A stretch of DNA of 64,000 bases from Blasia pusilla (taxonomy: Eukaryota > Marchantiophyta > Marchantiopsida > Blasiales), in NCBI GenBank assembly GCA_050084515.1, contig CM114271.1, forward strand, positions 33,294,001 through 33,358,000, given 5' to 3'. Position 1 is the stretch's first letter; the number at the start of each line of letters is the position of its first letter. The notes beneath the pieces are model-generated. The model saw nothing but the letters and a program-made list of their open reading frames with translations. It searched no databases and was not told the DNA's origin. Position numbers and translations under genes: made by a program. Shown one piece after another: positions 31,880 through 44,864 of this stretch.

Positions 31880-33371
31880 AGGCATTAGAGGAGGAGCTTG
31901 AGTCGCATAGAGCTCATTGGACTTGGGAGTATGCACACTTGCCAAGTAACAAGAAAGCAATTGGTTCCAAGTGGGTTTTCAAGACGAAACTTGCTGGAGA
32001 TCGGACAATTGAGCTATTTAAGGCTAGACTTGTTGCCAAGGGGTTCTCACAGATCAAAGGTATTGACTACACCAAAACTTTAGCACCCGTTGCACAACTT
32101 TCCACAATTCGTATATTTGTGGCCATACTTGATTGGCATCTAGAGCAACTAGATGTCATCACAGCTTACTTGAATGGTAAGCTTGAGGAGGAGAATATCT
32201 ACATGACTATTCTAGAAGGGTTGATTGTTCCTAAGGAGCTGAAGGGGAAGGTACTCCGTCTTTTGCAAACTCTATATGGCTTGAAGCAAGCCAACCGTGG
32301 ATGGAATTAGAACTTGGATAGCTCTCTACAACATCTTGGATGGAAGCCCTCAAATTCAGATCCTTGTTTATACACAATGCAAATGGAAGCTTCCTTTTGT
32401 TGCTTGTAGTTTATGTTGACGACTTGATAATCGGCGGCAAGAACTTCAAGCTAATTTGAAGAGTAAGGAGGAGTTACAGAACAAGTACAAGATGAAGGAT
32501 CTTGGAAAAATTTCATACTTTCTTGGTATCACCTTCATCCGTGATGAGAAAGCTGGCACAATTTATTTGAGTCAGGCAAAGTATATTATCCGAGAGAAAT
32601 TGAGAAAATTCGGGTTTGAAAAGGTAAAGCCTACATCTACACCAATGGAGGCAGGGCATTCTATGGAGCATCTAAATGACTCATTGTTGGATAGTAAAGG
32701 TAAAGAGCTTTATCAAAGCGAGATGGGCTCTTTGCTCTACCTTGCGAATAGTACCAGGTACGATATCTCATTTGCTTACCAACATTTTGCGCAGTACATG
32801 GCATGTCTGTAACTATCGCATTGGCAAGGACTGAAACGATTCTTCAATACCTACAAGGAACAAAGGATCTTGTCCTACAGTATGGGGGACAAAATGCGAG
32901 CTTGGAACTTGTAGGGTATAGTGATGCAGATTGGGGTGGATGTAGAAATACTCGTTGTTATGTAGGAGGATACGCATTCCTTTTGGCAGGAGCGGCGGTG
33001 CCTTGGTCAAGTAAGAAGCAGAAAAATGTTTCCCTTTCTTCTACTGAGGCGGATTATGTTGCTGCAAGCGATACTGCCAAGGAAGCTCTTTGGCTATGCA
33101 AAGCCTTAGGTGACCATGGCGTCCTACAACCAAAAGGATAATCTTCATCTATGAGGATAATCAATCATGCATTGCAATAGCAAAGAATCCTACACATCAC
33201 ACTTCGATGTCAAGACAAGGAGTGGAAGCTTAGGAGATTAGAATGGGATATTGTCCTCTAGAGGAGATGGCAGCTGATATTTTTACCAAGCCTCTTGGTT
33301 AGGCAAAGTTTGTTGCTTGCAAGAACATGCTTGGCCTAGTAGAGGGACCTGCCTCACTTATGGAGGAGGAG
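31880..33371 (+). pseudogene. pol (RT-RH): Ty1/copia reverse transcriptase and RNase H (5'-truncated)
   Basis: The frame starts in RT with LEEELESHRAHWTWEYAHLP, then IGSKWVFKTKL, ARLVAKGF, DYTKTLAPVAQ, LDVITAYLNG and LYGLKQA. After a TAG near 32308 and shifts, it gives the catalytic VVYVDDLIIGG (about 32404-32436), then KMKDLGKISYFLGI, and MGSLLYLANSTRYDISFA. RNase H gives YSDADWGG, SSKKQKNVSLSSTEADYVA, and in the tail (33140-33360) EDNQSC, HHTSM and ADIFTKPLG. Integrase and gag are absent. Stops and shifts make it nonfunctional. Confidence 0.93.
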
Positions 33372-33710
33372 TGTCGTGAGTATTAGTGTCGGTGCCCATC
33401 GTGAGGGTCACGTGTAGTTTGTCACATGTGTACTTACTATCTTAAGAAAGAGGAAGCATGCTCATTCCCCCCTTTGAGTAGGACTACTAGGATATAAAAG
33501 GGGTTCATTCATTCTAATGTAGATGCTAGTGAGATTCTAAATCTTCTCTAAAAAATGTGCTAGTTTGTGGCTTAGCAAGTCATTAGGAGAAGCTACTATA
33601 TGATACATGTTGGAGAGGAGCTTACAACGACGGTAGAAGGATCTTGAAGACTTTTGAGTTTGCATCGTGTGTGCCGTTTCTATTAAAGACTTCTGAAAAA
33701 GTCTCTCATT
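33372..33710 (+). repeat. Copia 3' LTR
   Basis: It starts TGTCGTGAGTATTAG right after the purine tract ATGGAGGAGGAG (33360-33371). A TATA box (ATATAAAA, 33492-33499) and a transcription start context follow. No 5' LTR is present, so the exact end is uncertain. A polyadenylation-like TTAAAG occurs near 33684. Confidence 0.75.
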
Positions 33711-35200
33711 TCCATGAAAAACGTGGCACGAAGCCTACCAATATTCCCACCCAAATCGCTAACTTACTCATACGTCCGGCAAGTACGTCCGGCAAGTAGT
33801 GCATTCGTAAAAGACGGTGGCCAAACAACTGCGTCTCCCGAATCGGACTTGACAATTGCAACGATCCCGCGTTGTAGTTTCGCGTCCGAATGCCTTTCCT
33901 TCCTACACCGATAGCACGTGATATACTGCATCCGCTGTGGATGTGGTATGAGACGAAGCCACCAACTATTTGCGCAAATGAAATAAGGAGAGATGGTGCC
34001 CGTCCCCGCAAAAGTTAGAGCATTGGACGCATGACGATAGGAGATAAGGAGAGGAACAACATCTCCGGTTCTCCAGGTACTTGTACGCTCTATTGAAAGG
34101 ATAGGGCTCGAAAGATCGTAGTTACTCAAACGGGAGAACGTAAATCGTGTTGCTTTATGCTCAAGTGTTTACGGTGGTCGATGTGGAGTGAGCGCTAAGG
34201 TTCAGGTTGTTGAAAAGAGTATATCTGTTGAACCATGTTTGTGGTTGACGGTCAAAACAGTCAAAGGAGATGACCTGTTCAGAGTGTCGTGAAACTGATT
34301 GCATGCCCCAAGATTACTTCCGCAATTGCAGTTACAGTACACGCAGTGTTCGTTTCGTTTCGGTTCCTTGAGAGCCAGTCCGAGTGAGTCATGCTGATCT
34401 TTTGTAAGTGTCTATCTGTCTGTGGCGTTCGCTTTGGGACGAAATCTGCGGGATCCTACGACGTGATCATGGACAGCTTTAACCTGTGCTCGTACGTTCC
34501 TCGAAGGAAGCCTGTTGCGCGTCGTCGTCGTCCCGCGAGATCTCTTGACCGGGAGAGCTGCGCTCATCTGGGATCGTGTGAACAGATAGACAGCAGAAAG
34601 GACGAAACCGTTCCCGAAAGAAAACACGCCGTGAGGAAGCGTCGACATATCTGCTCAACAGTTGAGAACTGAACTCCTGCGGTACAATCCGATCTCCAAT
34701 AATCTGATGAAGGATCAATGTGTGTTTCAAAATCCTTGACCGCTCCAAGATTCCAAATCTGGACGAAAAATTCCGCAGGTTTGCAACTACACCATGGGCG
34801 CCGTTGCTGCCCATGGGGCTTGGGCCAATTCCGTAAATCATTCTATGATGAGTTCCCACACAGGAAGGGGACAAGACGGAAGAGGTCGGCTTCCGCTTTG
34901 CGTTGCCCACCTCCTTCTCGGCGGGGTGGTTAAGACGACTTGAGAACGGTTTAGGGATGTCGGCGAAAACAGTATAATCAAGTTGGCTTTGGAAATTAGC
35001 TGATTGGTTTACAAACCTGCTGCGTTTGTTCGACACCTTACAATGGGGGGCAACAAGGAATTGTTCTCATGGCCCGGACCACCAGAATTAAAAATAATAA
35101 TAAATCTTACATGCCAATCAGCCCTGTGGAGGACCAGATTTGATAAATTGATGCGGCGGAGAATCTTCATCATCCGTACTCTACAACTCGTTTAATTGTT
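33711..35200. other. No assigned gene; several overlapping open frames
   Basis: Frames up to 185 codons (minus, 35036-34479) overlap each other on both strands at about 50 percent GC. None shows a motif that I recognise, and no frame is favoured by splice or start context. I leave them unassigned. Confidence 0.35.
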
Positions 35201-37629
35201 TGGGGCATTCTGTGCTACCGTCCGCGGAAGGACACGGTAGACTATTCCAAATGCACCATTGCAATTATCAATGGGCCCTCGCTAAATCATCATATTATTC
35301 AGCTGGGGGGCGATTGCATTACAAGCTCAAGCTCACATTGAATGCGATCTGGTAAGGTTTCACACATGGAGATATGGGTGGTTGTGTTTCTCCACTAACT
35401 AGCATTTTTCATGATATCTATCGCATTAATATAGGATGGACTTATGGGAACAGTTTTTCTTAGGGTTGGGGCCCATGCATGGGAAGTGGTGACTACCATT
35501 CGAAGTCACCAGTTTTTTTCACCCAAAATTTTTAAGCTATTGCTCGGTGTCCTGCCGACTTTGAGTGGTAAATATCCAATAGTAATTGTACGTAAGTGAT
35601 TTGTTTTCCTGGACTGTTTGTCAGAAAAATGATTTGGACACGTAAGTGAGGTTGTAATGACCTCTCCGGACCGGCTCTTACGTCCGCACGAGTCAATCTA
35701 TTAAGGTTTAGTGTGGGCACTAAATTTGTCCATTGAAGGAAAAAAAATTCAGGGGGTAGTTAAATTTAAAGAACAGAAGGAGTGGACGGGGAGACTCGGT
35801 TTTTTAAAATAAAGTTTCAAACCTTTTTCTGAGTAGAGGTGAAATTTGAGTATTTTTCAGATATTTTCCTTTTAAGTTTAAAAATAACTAATCTTCCCGG
35901 AAAAATTGAGAGGGATTCTATTTTTTAAGTCATCCCAATAAATTCTTTCTAAGTTTTTATTTCCCTTAAAATTTTATCAACATTATGATAGAGAAATCCC
36001 ATTTTAAAATAAAAATTATGACATGAAAAATATTCACAAAAGCCAAGAAGGTGTACGAAGTGATGTTCATTATTATGGATTCCTACCATTTTCTTATTTC
36101 TTTTCATTTTTAATCTTTCAAGATTTCTTTATTTCTGTTTACAAATTTTCCATTTGATTTTCATTGTTGTTTAAGCGTACATTTAAAAATGTGCATTGTA
36201 CCGGCATCTTAGTGGTATATCTTATTAGAAACATCTATTTTGTGTCTAAATATCCACAAGTTGACACAATAATTTTTTATCAACAAAATTTTTCAATCTC
36301 CCCTGTATGCTTGATTACTTAAGGATTTACACATGATTACAATTCGAATTTCAAAATTCAACATAGCCACTATGGCACACAAATACAACCCTTATTTTCC
36401 TAGGGTCATGTATTGCATGGGCATCTTGCTAGTTGAACATATCATCAATACCAACTCCTGTGGTAGAAAATAAGCTTAAATCTCTATTGTAATAGAGACA
36501 TGCCTCTAAATAACAAACACCTTCTAAATCTCACATGTCCTTTACATTGTCCTATCTAATTAGTAAGTCACATCGAAAGAACTTGGAGAAAAAATTTCTT
36601 ATCAATAGCCATTGCATCGTACAAGTATCCACTAGTTTTATAGAAGGGAGTGAGAGACATAATTGTTAAACTTCTCAACAAAGGAATGGCAACCTAATAA
36701 AGAAAAAATGATAGATAATTTTAAAGAAGAGAGGAAAGGAGAGATGATGAATAAATTTTCAATTTGGGATGAAAAAAGAGAAAGTCCTGTAATTTTAAAC
36801 AAGAAAGAGAGAATGATAAATTTTTTCAACGAGTGAGGATTCACATGAATGTTGGAAGTGTTAACTTTCAATAGAAGTAGGGAAGAGAGATCATATTGTG
36901 TTCTCAATAGGGATGGTAAAAGAGAAATGGAGAACTTTTCAACCTCGTTTTCAACAAGAGAGGATTTAGAAGGAATCTTTTAAAAATTATCAAATGATTT
37001 TATAAGAGAAGGAGTAGAGATCTAGGTTGGGAATTAATTTGAAAATGGGAGGAGAGAGAAGATGTCATAACTTTAGAGAGGCATATAGAATAACATTGAG
37101 ACCTAAAGGGGGTCTTTGTAGTCCCTATTTTAAGAGGTCAAAAGGACTTGCTACCTAAGAGGTGGTATATTTATAAGTCCCCCTTTCCTTATGAGAGTGG
37201 TATTTTTTGAGGGATTTCCATCTCTTTTATGTCTTGAGCCATATTTTTGTGCCTTAGTATATAGTGATGCCACTTGCGCCCATGAAGCTGGATGAGATGT
37301 GTCCTTGTTTTTTAGGTCTTTCCTTCATGTGTCAACATTCGATTACGTTGTAGGGGACCATGCATCATGATGTGTAAGATTAAGTACATTATGTATTTCA
37401 AGGAATTTTATGGCCTAATGTATATGGGTAACATATGCACACACATTATGGATTCATTGACAAACCATGGAAACTCATGGACAATCCATGTACTCATGGA
37501 TTATCCATGAGTGGATATACTCTAAGTGAAGCTCACTTTGAAACTCATCTTTTAGATATAAGATCTTGAGGTGGAATTTGTGATATAATGCAAATGAGTT
37601 TCTTTATTCAACAAAGCATGTATGTGGTA
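35201..37629. other. AT-rich decayed DNA
   Basis: No credible gene. Homopolymer-rich and purine-rich stretches (36700-37090, many GAGAG and AAAG runs) dominate. The only frames are below 90 codons with low-complexity composition. Confidence 0.45.
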
Positions 37630-38120
37630 CACATATTGTTTTAAATATCAGTCTTGTGTATCACAAAGGCTTTTGTTTTGTGTGTTACGCTCTTAATACT
37701 TATTTACATCCAAGCACACTCATATTAGTCAAATTTTTGCGTCGATCAATTTTGTATGTCCTACTTCTAATCTTGGGTTATCCCTTAAGCTTAATCATCA
37801 TAAGCACAGAAAGTACTAATTGGGCCTCTCACTCTCCAACAAAGGCAAGGCATCCGAGATTTGGAACATACTTCCTTGATAGTTTGGGGACCTAAAAGAT
37901 CGCAACCCCAACTAGACCACCCAATGGACCTCAAAAAAGTCACTAGTTGGGACTCAATATACATATCCCATGTCAAGGAGTAAGGTTAGGGTCCAAACTT
38001 GGCTTAGTATCAATATTCCAATGCCAACCTCATAGTCCACAATCCCTTGGATCGACACTCGACTCATGTACTTTCCAAGGTGGGATTCACACTCTAAACT
38101 CCCTTGGGGACCCTCCTCTT
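37630..38120 (+). mobile_element. Possible very old LTR remnant of the E1/G1 family
   Basis: 37683-37755 (GTTACGCTCTTAATA, CATCCAAGCACACTC, TTAGTCAA, GATCAAT) follows the order of the E1/G1 LTR antisense wording (CACGCTCTCAACG, CATCCAAACACGCAC, GGTTAGTCGG, GGATCAAT). 38030-38055 may correspond to the AGTCCACTCCCTTGGATC block. Similarity is weak and would need an alignment. Confidence 0.3.
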
Positions 38121-41100
38121 CATATATAATTTTGAAAATCTTTTTTGGTCCTCTTTTTCCCTCACGATCTCTCTAGAACCGCTACTTTTGTGCCGCAACC
38201 CAAAATGATGTTACAATGGTTGTAAGTAAGTATCAAGATTACAACTTATGCATATGTTTGAATTCTATTTTTCTTGTTAGAAAAACCTCATCCCAACCTT
38301 TTCAACACCATCTTAATTAATCCAAATGCATGTTGCCACTAGATGTAGATTCCAAGCTGGTTTGTATCCCCATTGGAATCAAATCCTTTCAGACTTAGGC
38401 CCTCGTCAAGTTCCACCCTCTCTTTGGTCATGGTCTTTGAGGCCATATGCTTCATCATTTGAAATGCTCTTTTAGGGTAGCATCTCACGTTCTTCAATGC
38501 ATATCTCGTGTGTGAGATTCCAACGTGTTTTCATCTCAATGTGAGCCCATTAGATGGTACTAATGACATAATCATCTCTCCCTTCACAGCGTAAATCGCA
38601 TCCAAGTAGATTTTCCAAGTTATGTCTAACAAGAGAATTATCAAGTTCAATATTTGTAGCAAGTTAAGTACATTGCAACGAAGTCAATTCATCTTATTCC
38701 TTGGTATCACTTGTTGATCCAAGATAAACTTCCAAAATACTTTTGACTTTGTGTTAGAAGCCTTGGTTTGAGAACTTTCGCGCTAATAATGGTTGGAGCT
38801 TCCCTTTTTTTAATTTCAATATCATCAATGCTCTCGCTTCCCGGGTTAGGATCTTTCCCCCTTACTTTCTTCGAATGGACATTTGGACTATATATCTCTA
38901 GATATCATATTTTTCTTCTAGTTGTACACTTATGCCACTTATACACTTTCCAATGAACCTCCTTGCGATATGGTGATCGTCACCATCAACCCAATTGGAA
39001 GGAATTGGTAAGATCTGACCAATACTTGAAGAAGATCTTCACATTGGAATAGATTGAACAAAACGCTTGTGTCATCATGCACCTTTCTTTGTCTCTCATC
39101 TTTGTAGGATTGTGATCCATCATATGAACTTTCCATTTCATCTTCTTCATATGTGCCCCTCTTGACATGAAGTAATTGGTCCTATGAATCTTTCATACTA
39201 ATTGCCCCTTTTTGTAGTTAGAGGGTAATTCTTCTCTAAATTTGTATGACTCATCCTTCAAAAGATTGCTTTAATTTTCCTCTATATATGTTGGGGAGTG
39301 ATCAATCTCATGAAGTTTCTCCAGGCAACCCTTGCTCTACCAATTGTAAACCAAATAGACTCTTATGCGATTTCCTACCTATTGAAGGAGGAATTTCCTT
39401 CACAATGGGATTTCCAAATAACGAATGATTACTTGCATGGATAATTCTCGTCTTGTTTGGCTTTGAAGAAGAGGTCACAAAAGCTAGAGAAAACGTATCT
39501 AATAAGAATTTTAAACCAGATTTGTCACTCATCTCTGTCCTACCTCTCTATCAATATGAACATATATTTTAGGCTAGAACCAAATAGCCCAAAAGATATT
39601 CTTACAGAAAATTAGAGATTCTCTAGGAGACACATAAGAATCATTTGAGAATTTTTTCAAACTTTCAAAATCAAAACCTTATATATTTGCAAGACATGTG
39701 CTATGGCACTTTGGATATGCTATGACGTAAGATCCAAAAATGGTCCTAACTCTGGTTTAGGAGAAAATCCTATGGTCAAATGTTGTATTTCTACTCTTCT
39801 AGTCCTTTTTTTTACCAAAGTTCTCCCAAATTGAATAGTCATTACCCATGCTAAACTTGACCACAAGTTAAAGTAAGATTGCTTTATCTCCAACTTTCAA
39901 TTTTTTTGGGCAAATTTTCATGACTTGAGAAATGATTCTAAACAAAGCTAATTAAGATCTTGTTATTAATTGAGTGGAAAAAGTGGACGCGCGTTTGTCT
40001 AAACTAAATCTCGTGTCGCATGCAAGATCATCCCCTTTTAATAAGGTCTTTCTGATGATTTCATGCAGAAAGTGATCAATCCATCCCATCAATCTCCTGA
40101 AACAAGTTCTTGGTCTGTTTGTGTCTCTCTTGTGCAATTGAAATAAAGAGGCTACTACAGGTTGAAAAAAATGAAGAAAGCATTTTTGAACATTTTTTAC
40201 TTGCTAAAAATACCATTTCTACGGTTGAAATTTAGATTCTTTTTAGATTCCAATCTCTTGGTTTTTAAAATCAGTTTTTAGAGACTAATTCTTTCCAATT
40301 GATTGCCTTGGTAGAAAAGAATTTGAAAGTTGTCGTTTGCATGCCACAGTTGTATGTTGATTGGATCAGAAATTTAATTGTGCTTTTTCTCTCCTTGATT
40401 GATGCTAATACAAGAAAAATGTTGTTTAATGCGGGATCTAGAGAAAAAATATATAAATCATAATAAGATTTTTTTTTTTTAAAGAGAAGGAAGAAAGGCA
40501 AGAGGATTTAGGGAGTGAGTCACCCTAGTAAGCTTCAAATTAGAAGGTTCCCTTAGAACTTAGAAGGTTCCTTATTATCTTTGGACTCGGAATTCTTAGA
40601 TTCTCTTACCTCATAATATTCCCTATGAGTTTACCATCTTCTTTTATTCGTACTAGTAAGAATGCCCAAGGGTTGCACTAACATCGGATACATTCCTACA
40701 CTCCCACTTTTTATTGAGAGGCTCGTCCTCTATCTATGAAATGCTAAGAGACTCAATTGCACAATCTTGTATACTTCATGCTTTCAAAGACGAGGGATGT
40801 AAAAGAACATATTATCTCATATTATCTCTTCCATGACCGATGAATGGGCATCAATGTGGAGACATCCCCAAAAGTAGTACACTTGGAGAAGATATGACTT
40901 GAATTTCTTGGAAATGCAAGAATTTTACTCTTGTGAACAAATTGCTAGATGGAAGGCATTGACCTAAGACACATGTCTATGGGACTTCTCAGAATCCCTG
41001 TGTTACACGCCAAATGATTCTTTAGGATTACAAGATTCTATATGTTCGATTGTAATGAATCTAGAACAAGGAAATCTACACAATGATTCTCTAAATATTT

Positions 41101-42250
41101 ACTCCAACTCAAAAGAAACTTGTTACAGATTTATTCTTTAATTATCCATGTCCTTAATGCGGGCTTTCATCTCCATCCCACGACGGTTATTCAATCTCAA
41201 AATAACTGCAAAATAAACATCAGTAACCAATCAATCAAAGACATAGTAATCATCTAAGAGAGTTGCCGATGAGAATTTAGTGAGTAGTGCTAGGCCTCTG
41301 CTAGTTAACTTTTAAACATCCCGACTGCTCAAGATTCAAAACACCCATGAATCTAATGACTAGTTTGCAGGCAAACGTCTTGAATATAATTCATTGTATG
41401 GGCATGAAATCACTTTCATCATAGAATTTACTCACCTTTACAAAAACTTCACCCAACTCAAAGATTCCTTGGGAGCTCCACCCCTTCTTCATAAGGCTCC
41501 AATGTCAAAGCTCCACTAATTTACATGAAATTTCTCCTACCTACTGGAAACACTGATGGTGGCTCTTCAAGTTTGATCTTCCTCACATGGACGGAAAGTG
41601 TCACCTTGTCTACGGATAGAAAAGAAAATTTATGTGGGAGGTACATAAGCTCCAATCTAATCAATCCAATATATGCAATAACATACATCTATGCATATAT
41701 CACCGTGGACACTAAAATCAATAGACTATATGCCCTAATATTTTCAAGGGACTTTGAATTTGTAGAGGAGCTTCATTTAATTGGGAGAATAATCTATATG
41801 CTAATTGGAGGATGCAGTTTTATGAAGCTGCTCCTTTGTTTGGCACGTGTCACTAAAATTCTCTCAATAATACTTTTGTCACCTTAACGGGGTCTGACAA
41901 TTGGTAAAAAGAACGAAGTTGTCAATGAGGGGCAGTGCATAGCATGGTCCCTCGCGGGTCGTAACTAGTTCTCCAAATAGTAACAAACCCTCCTCAAATC
42001 ATAGCCCTCGCGTACTTATTAAATGTTGCCTCAGGGAATCTATATACTAATTTGTCACTAAACTTCTTTCAAAAATACTTTTGGTCATTTTAAGTGGGTA
42101 AAGATAGCTACGTTTAAACATGTGCTATTAACAAGGATCCGAGCATGGTGACCCTTGTTAAAAATGCCTTACGACCTTTAACTTTTAACGGTTCGAATTA
42201 TGACCATTTTCAGATCGAGGGTCGATATTTTAGTCCCGCACCAAAAGCAA
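38121..42250. other. Decayed repeat DNA, no gene called
   Basis: Short chance frames on both strands. Segments such as 38345-38470, 39240-39430 and 40650-40760 have the composition of old retroelement sequence read backwards. I cannot identify a domain. The 120-codon frame at 41525-41887 has no recognisable motif. Confidence 0.4.
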
Positions 42251-42984
42251 ATTCAAACCTGAACCATTGATACCGACCTTGTATATTCCCTCCTCTCCGT
42301 AAGCCACACCAAGGGAGAATCTCGGACTTTCTCAGGACGCGCCCTAATGAGCCCAGAGTGACTAGATATGGCGAGGAACGGCCCTTGGACCCAAAAGTCC
42401 GTAGAATGACACCGTAAAGTGGAGGTAGTGGTTTCCCGGTGGGAGGATACGAATATCACGAAAGAGCCGGCCGAGGGAACCCGAACAGTTACACAGTAAC
42501 GAAAGGATAACACCCCGAAAAGCGCGTAGCTCGCGGTGAAAAACTTGCGTGATCATTGCTTGTGTCCGCCCACCAATCTCACTCGTCTAGTCCAATTTGC
42601 TGTTGTACTCCATTCCATGGCTTTCACCGTAGGAGGCTTGGAGGAAAGGTCCTCCCGACGTGGCGCGGGGGCCCATCTGGTGGGTGAAGCTCTCTGACCT
42701 AGAAAGAGTCACCCCCAAGACATGGCGGTGGGAATCGCCGTGCAATCCCAGATTCGCAGATGGAACGAAGTGCCTCCGAAGCATCCGAGAGTATGACGGA
42801 AGCGAGAAGAGCAAGTCAAACGACGGGACACAGCTATTCATTCACTTTGATGGCAATTTGGACTCTGCTCCCGGTGCCTTGCCTCGAACGACGGAAGCTT
42901 TTTGACCATATTCACGCGTAGTGTACTCGCACGCTCCACCTTGCCAGCTTCAATTCCGTTTTACTCGGGGAATGCCCCCTTCTT
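42251..42984. other. Higher-GC block, no gene recognised
   Basis: Around 50 percent GC with frames on both strands (42660-42905 +, 42253-42513 -, 42587-42841 -). No domain recognised. It ends at the LINE-like tail at 42985-43090, so it could be the body of a decayed non-LTR element. Confidence 0.35.
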
Positions 42985-43090
42985 CCTTTTCTGGTCCTGT
43001 TGTGGCCTTCAGGTTTTGACTCTTTGAGTCCCCCTCTTTTGTACTTCCGATGGGTTTTCCATCACTCGTTTTTATCGAAGTGCATCTTCT
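42985..43090 (+). repeat. Possible LINE 3' end, related to 28335-28455
   Basis: It shares GACTCTTTGAG, TCCCCCTC, TTTTGTACTTC, GATGGGTTTTCCATCAC and TTTTTAT with 28335-28455. See that entry for the reasoning. Confidence 0.35.
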
Positions 43091-43593
43091 TTTACTCGGG
43101 TGGGGCCTGGTCTAAAGCTGCGGGGGGCGTGCCTGTCGGGATATTACCCTATTTGTAGGCCCGCATATATGTTTCCGATTCATCGGGTCTGTGGCATGGG
43201 ATGAGAGCATCCATGAATATCTGCACCTTCTAGATCTTTTAAGACATACCTATATGATCAACGCTACATAAGTTGTAGCAGATCGGGTTTTATTTGCACC
43301 GTGAACATCTAAGAGGCGGAAGGTCTTAGCGTGGTTTGATTTTTCGGACGACCGATTTTTTTTTCTCTGCTTTGAGCTGTGGTCGTTTCACTATTGAAAA
43401 ACAAAAGATTGCGTTCATTTGATTTCTAGGACAATTTCGCCGATTCGCAATTCAACCTCTCGGTAGTTCGGCGGTCAACATTCGAAATTTGAAGATTTTT
43501 GCGTCTATTGTATCACTTGCTTCAAGAACAGGATATCAAGTTAGGCGGTGGAAGCCTGCGCGGATTGAATTGCTGATATTGTATTGAACGGTG

Positions 43594-43595
<2 letters not shown>

Positions 43596-43637
<42 letters not shown>
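43596..43637 (+). repeat. (TC)21 microsatellite
   Basis: Forty-two bases of uninterrupted TC repeat about 520 bp upstream of the LEA_2 start codon. Pyrimidine tracts are common in plant promoters and 5' UTRs. It could lie in the first exon or the promoter of the next gene. Confidence 0.97.
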
Positions 43638-43638
<1 letters not shown>

Positions 43639-44159
43639 AGCTGTCTATCTGACAGCTTTCATATGTTTCAAGTCGCAAAGTCTTGCAATAGTTGAGAGGA
43701 ACGGTATCCCAACAGCATAAGGAGAATCCGAGGAATCTGAAGAGCGCACAGTACAGTTCTTCTCAATCCCTATCCTTCTCGCTCAATCCAATATCTCCAA
43801 GCTGATTACGAGGTTTTGCCTCAACGTTAGAAGAGCCAAGAGGTGCAAGATCGAGTCCTTCGGACGCTCGATAACCACTGAATGTAGGCGTCCATTGCAG
43901 TTGACGGATTCGCTCGTTCTTTCTTCGGTTCGTGATTAAAATTGGGTCCACATCGTTGCTCGCAGATGAGATTTGTTATGTGTCTCGATCAAAGCATTCT
44001 TCCGTCTGATTTTGAGTCGCATGGTCATTTAGGACCCTCATTCTATTTAAGTATCTATGTGCTCATGATCTAACCGCGCTGAAAATGCGATTTATTTCCA
44101 GGTTACCTACAGAAAACTCTTCACCATCTCAAGCACCGAAAAAGCAGGAAGGAAACAAA

Positions 44160-44864
44160 ATGGGACAAGATAAAGTCTACCCTGCTGCATCTAAAGCCGC
44201 ACCTATTCCTAATGGAGCTTACTACAGCGTGAAAGATCAAGGACACCATCTCCCAGCTCCAGTTGCGTATCACCATGGTAAACGCAGGCGCAGCCGACTT
44301 TGCTGCTGCGCCATTTCGTTGTGCAGTTTCTTATGGACCTTGATCGTCCTCATTGGCATCTTGACGCTGGTCATCTGGCTGGTTCTACACCCCAAGCTTC
44401 CCAAGTACAACGTCACCGATGTCGAGCTCACTGGCCTCGACTCCAGTTTAACATCTGGGACTTTGTCCACGAAGACTTCATTCACGGTGGAGACCTACAA
44501 TCCGAATAAGAAAATTGGAATCTACTACGACGACATAAAAGTGCGGGTGGAAGCGGATGGCTTAAACATTGGATCAGGAAATCTTCCTACTTTCTATCAA
44601 GAGCATAGGAATACCACTGTCCTCCACACCACCTTGGTATCTCCGGACGTGCCCATCCAATCCGATCAACACAGCGCGCTTCTCACCGCTTCTAGCAAGG
44701 GACAGTTGCCGCTCTACATCAGGGTGGACGTGAAAGCACGTATAAAGGTCGGCTCTGTCAAATCTCACAAGTTCGAGGTCAAAGTCCGCTGCAACGTTGT
44801 AATCAATCCTACGATTACCAACGGATCGCAACTGCTGAGCAAGTCGTGCAAGGTCAAGCGGTAG
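44160..44864 (+). CDS. NDR1/HIN1-like LEA_2 membrane protein (NHL family)
   Basis: A complete 234-residue single-exon coding region. Residues 1-40 are a polar tail. 41-46 are basic (KRRRSR) and are followed by CCC at 48-50. 52-77 form a hydrophobic transmembrane segment. HPKLPKYNVTDVEL leads into a LEA_2 domain of about 150 residues with the family NPN motif (114-116), IGIYYDDIKV, and LPTFYQEHRNTT. This is the type II architecture of NDR1/HIN1-like proteins, which sit at the plasma membrane with the LEA_2 domain outside and act in defence or stress. ATG 44160 was chosen over the longer frame from 44085 because TTTATTTCCAG/GTT near 44100 looks like the acceptor of a 5' UTR intron. No disabling mutation is seen. 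This is the only intact host gene in the window. Confidence 0.93.
   Translation: MGQDKVYPAASKAAPIPNGAYYSVKDQGHHLPAPVAYHHGKRRRSRLCCCAISLCSFLWTLIVLIGILTLVIWLVLHPKLPKYNVTDVELTGLDSSLTSGTLSTKTSFTVETYNPNKKIGIYYDDIKVRVEADGLNIGSGNLPTFYQEHRNTTVLHTTLVSPDVPIQSDQHSALLTASSKGQLPLYIRVDVKARIKVGSVKSHKFEVKVRCNVVINPTITNGSQLLSKSCKVKR

Noticed and set aside
34479-35036. 185-codon minus frame
   Set aside because: It overlaps competing frames on the other strand and has no recognisable domain or start context.
37683-37755. Certain LTR copy at 37.6 kb
   Set aside because: Similarity to the E1/G1 LTR is limited to short ordered words. It is kept only as a low-confidence feature.
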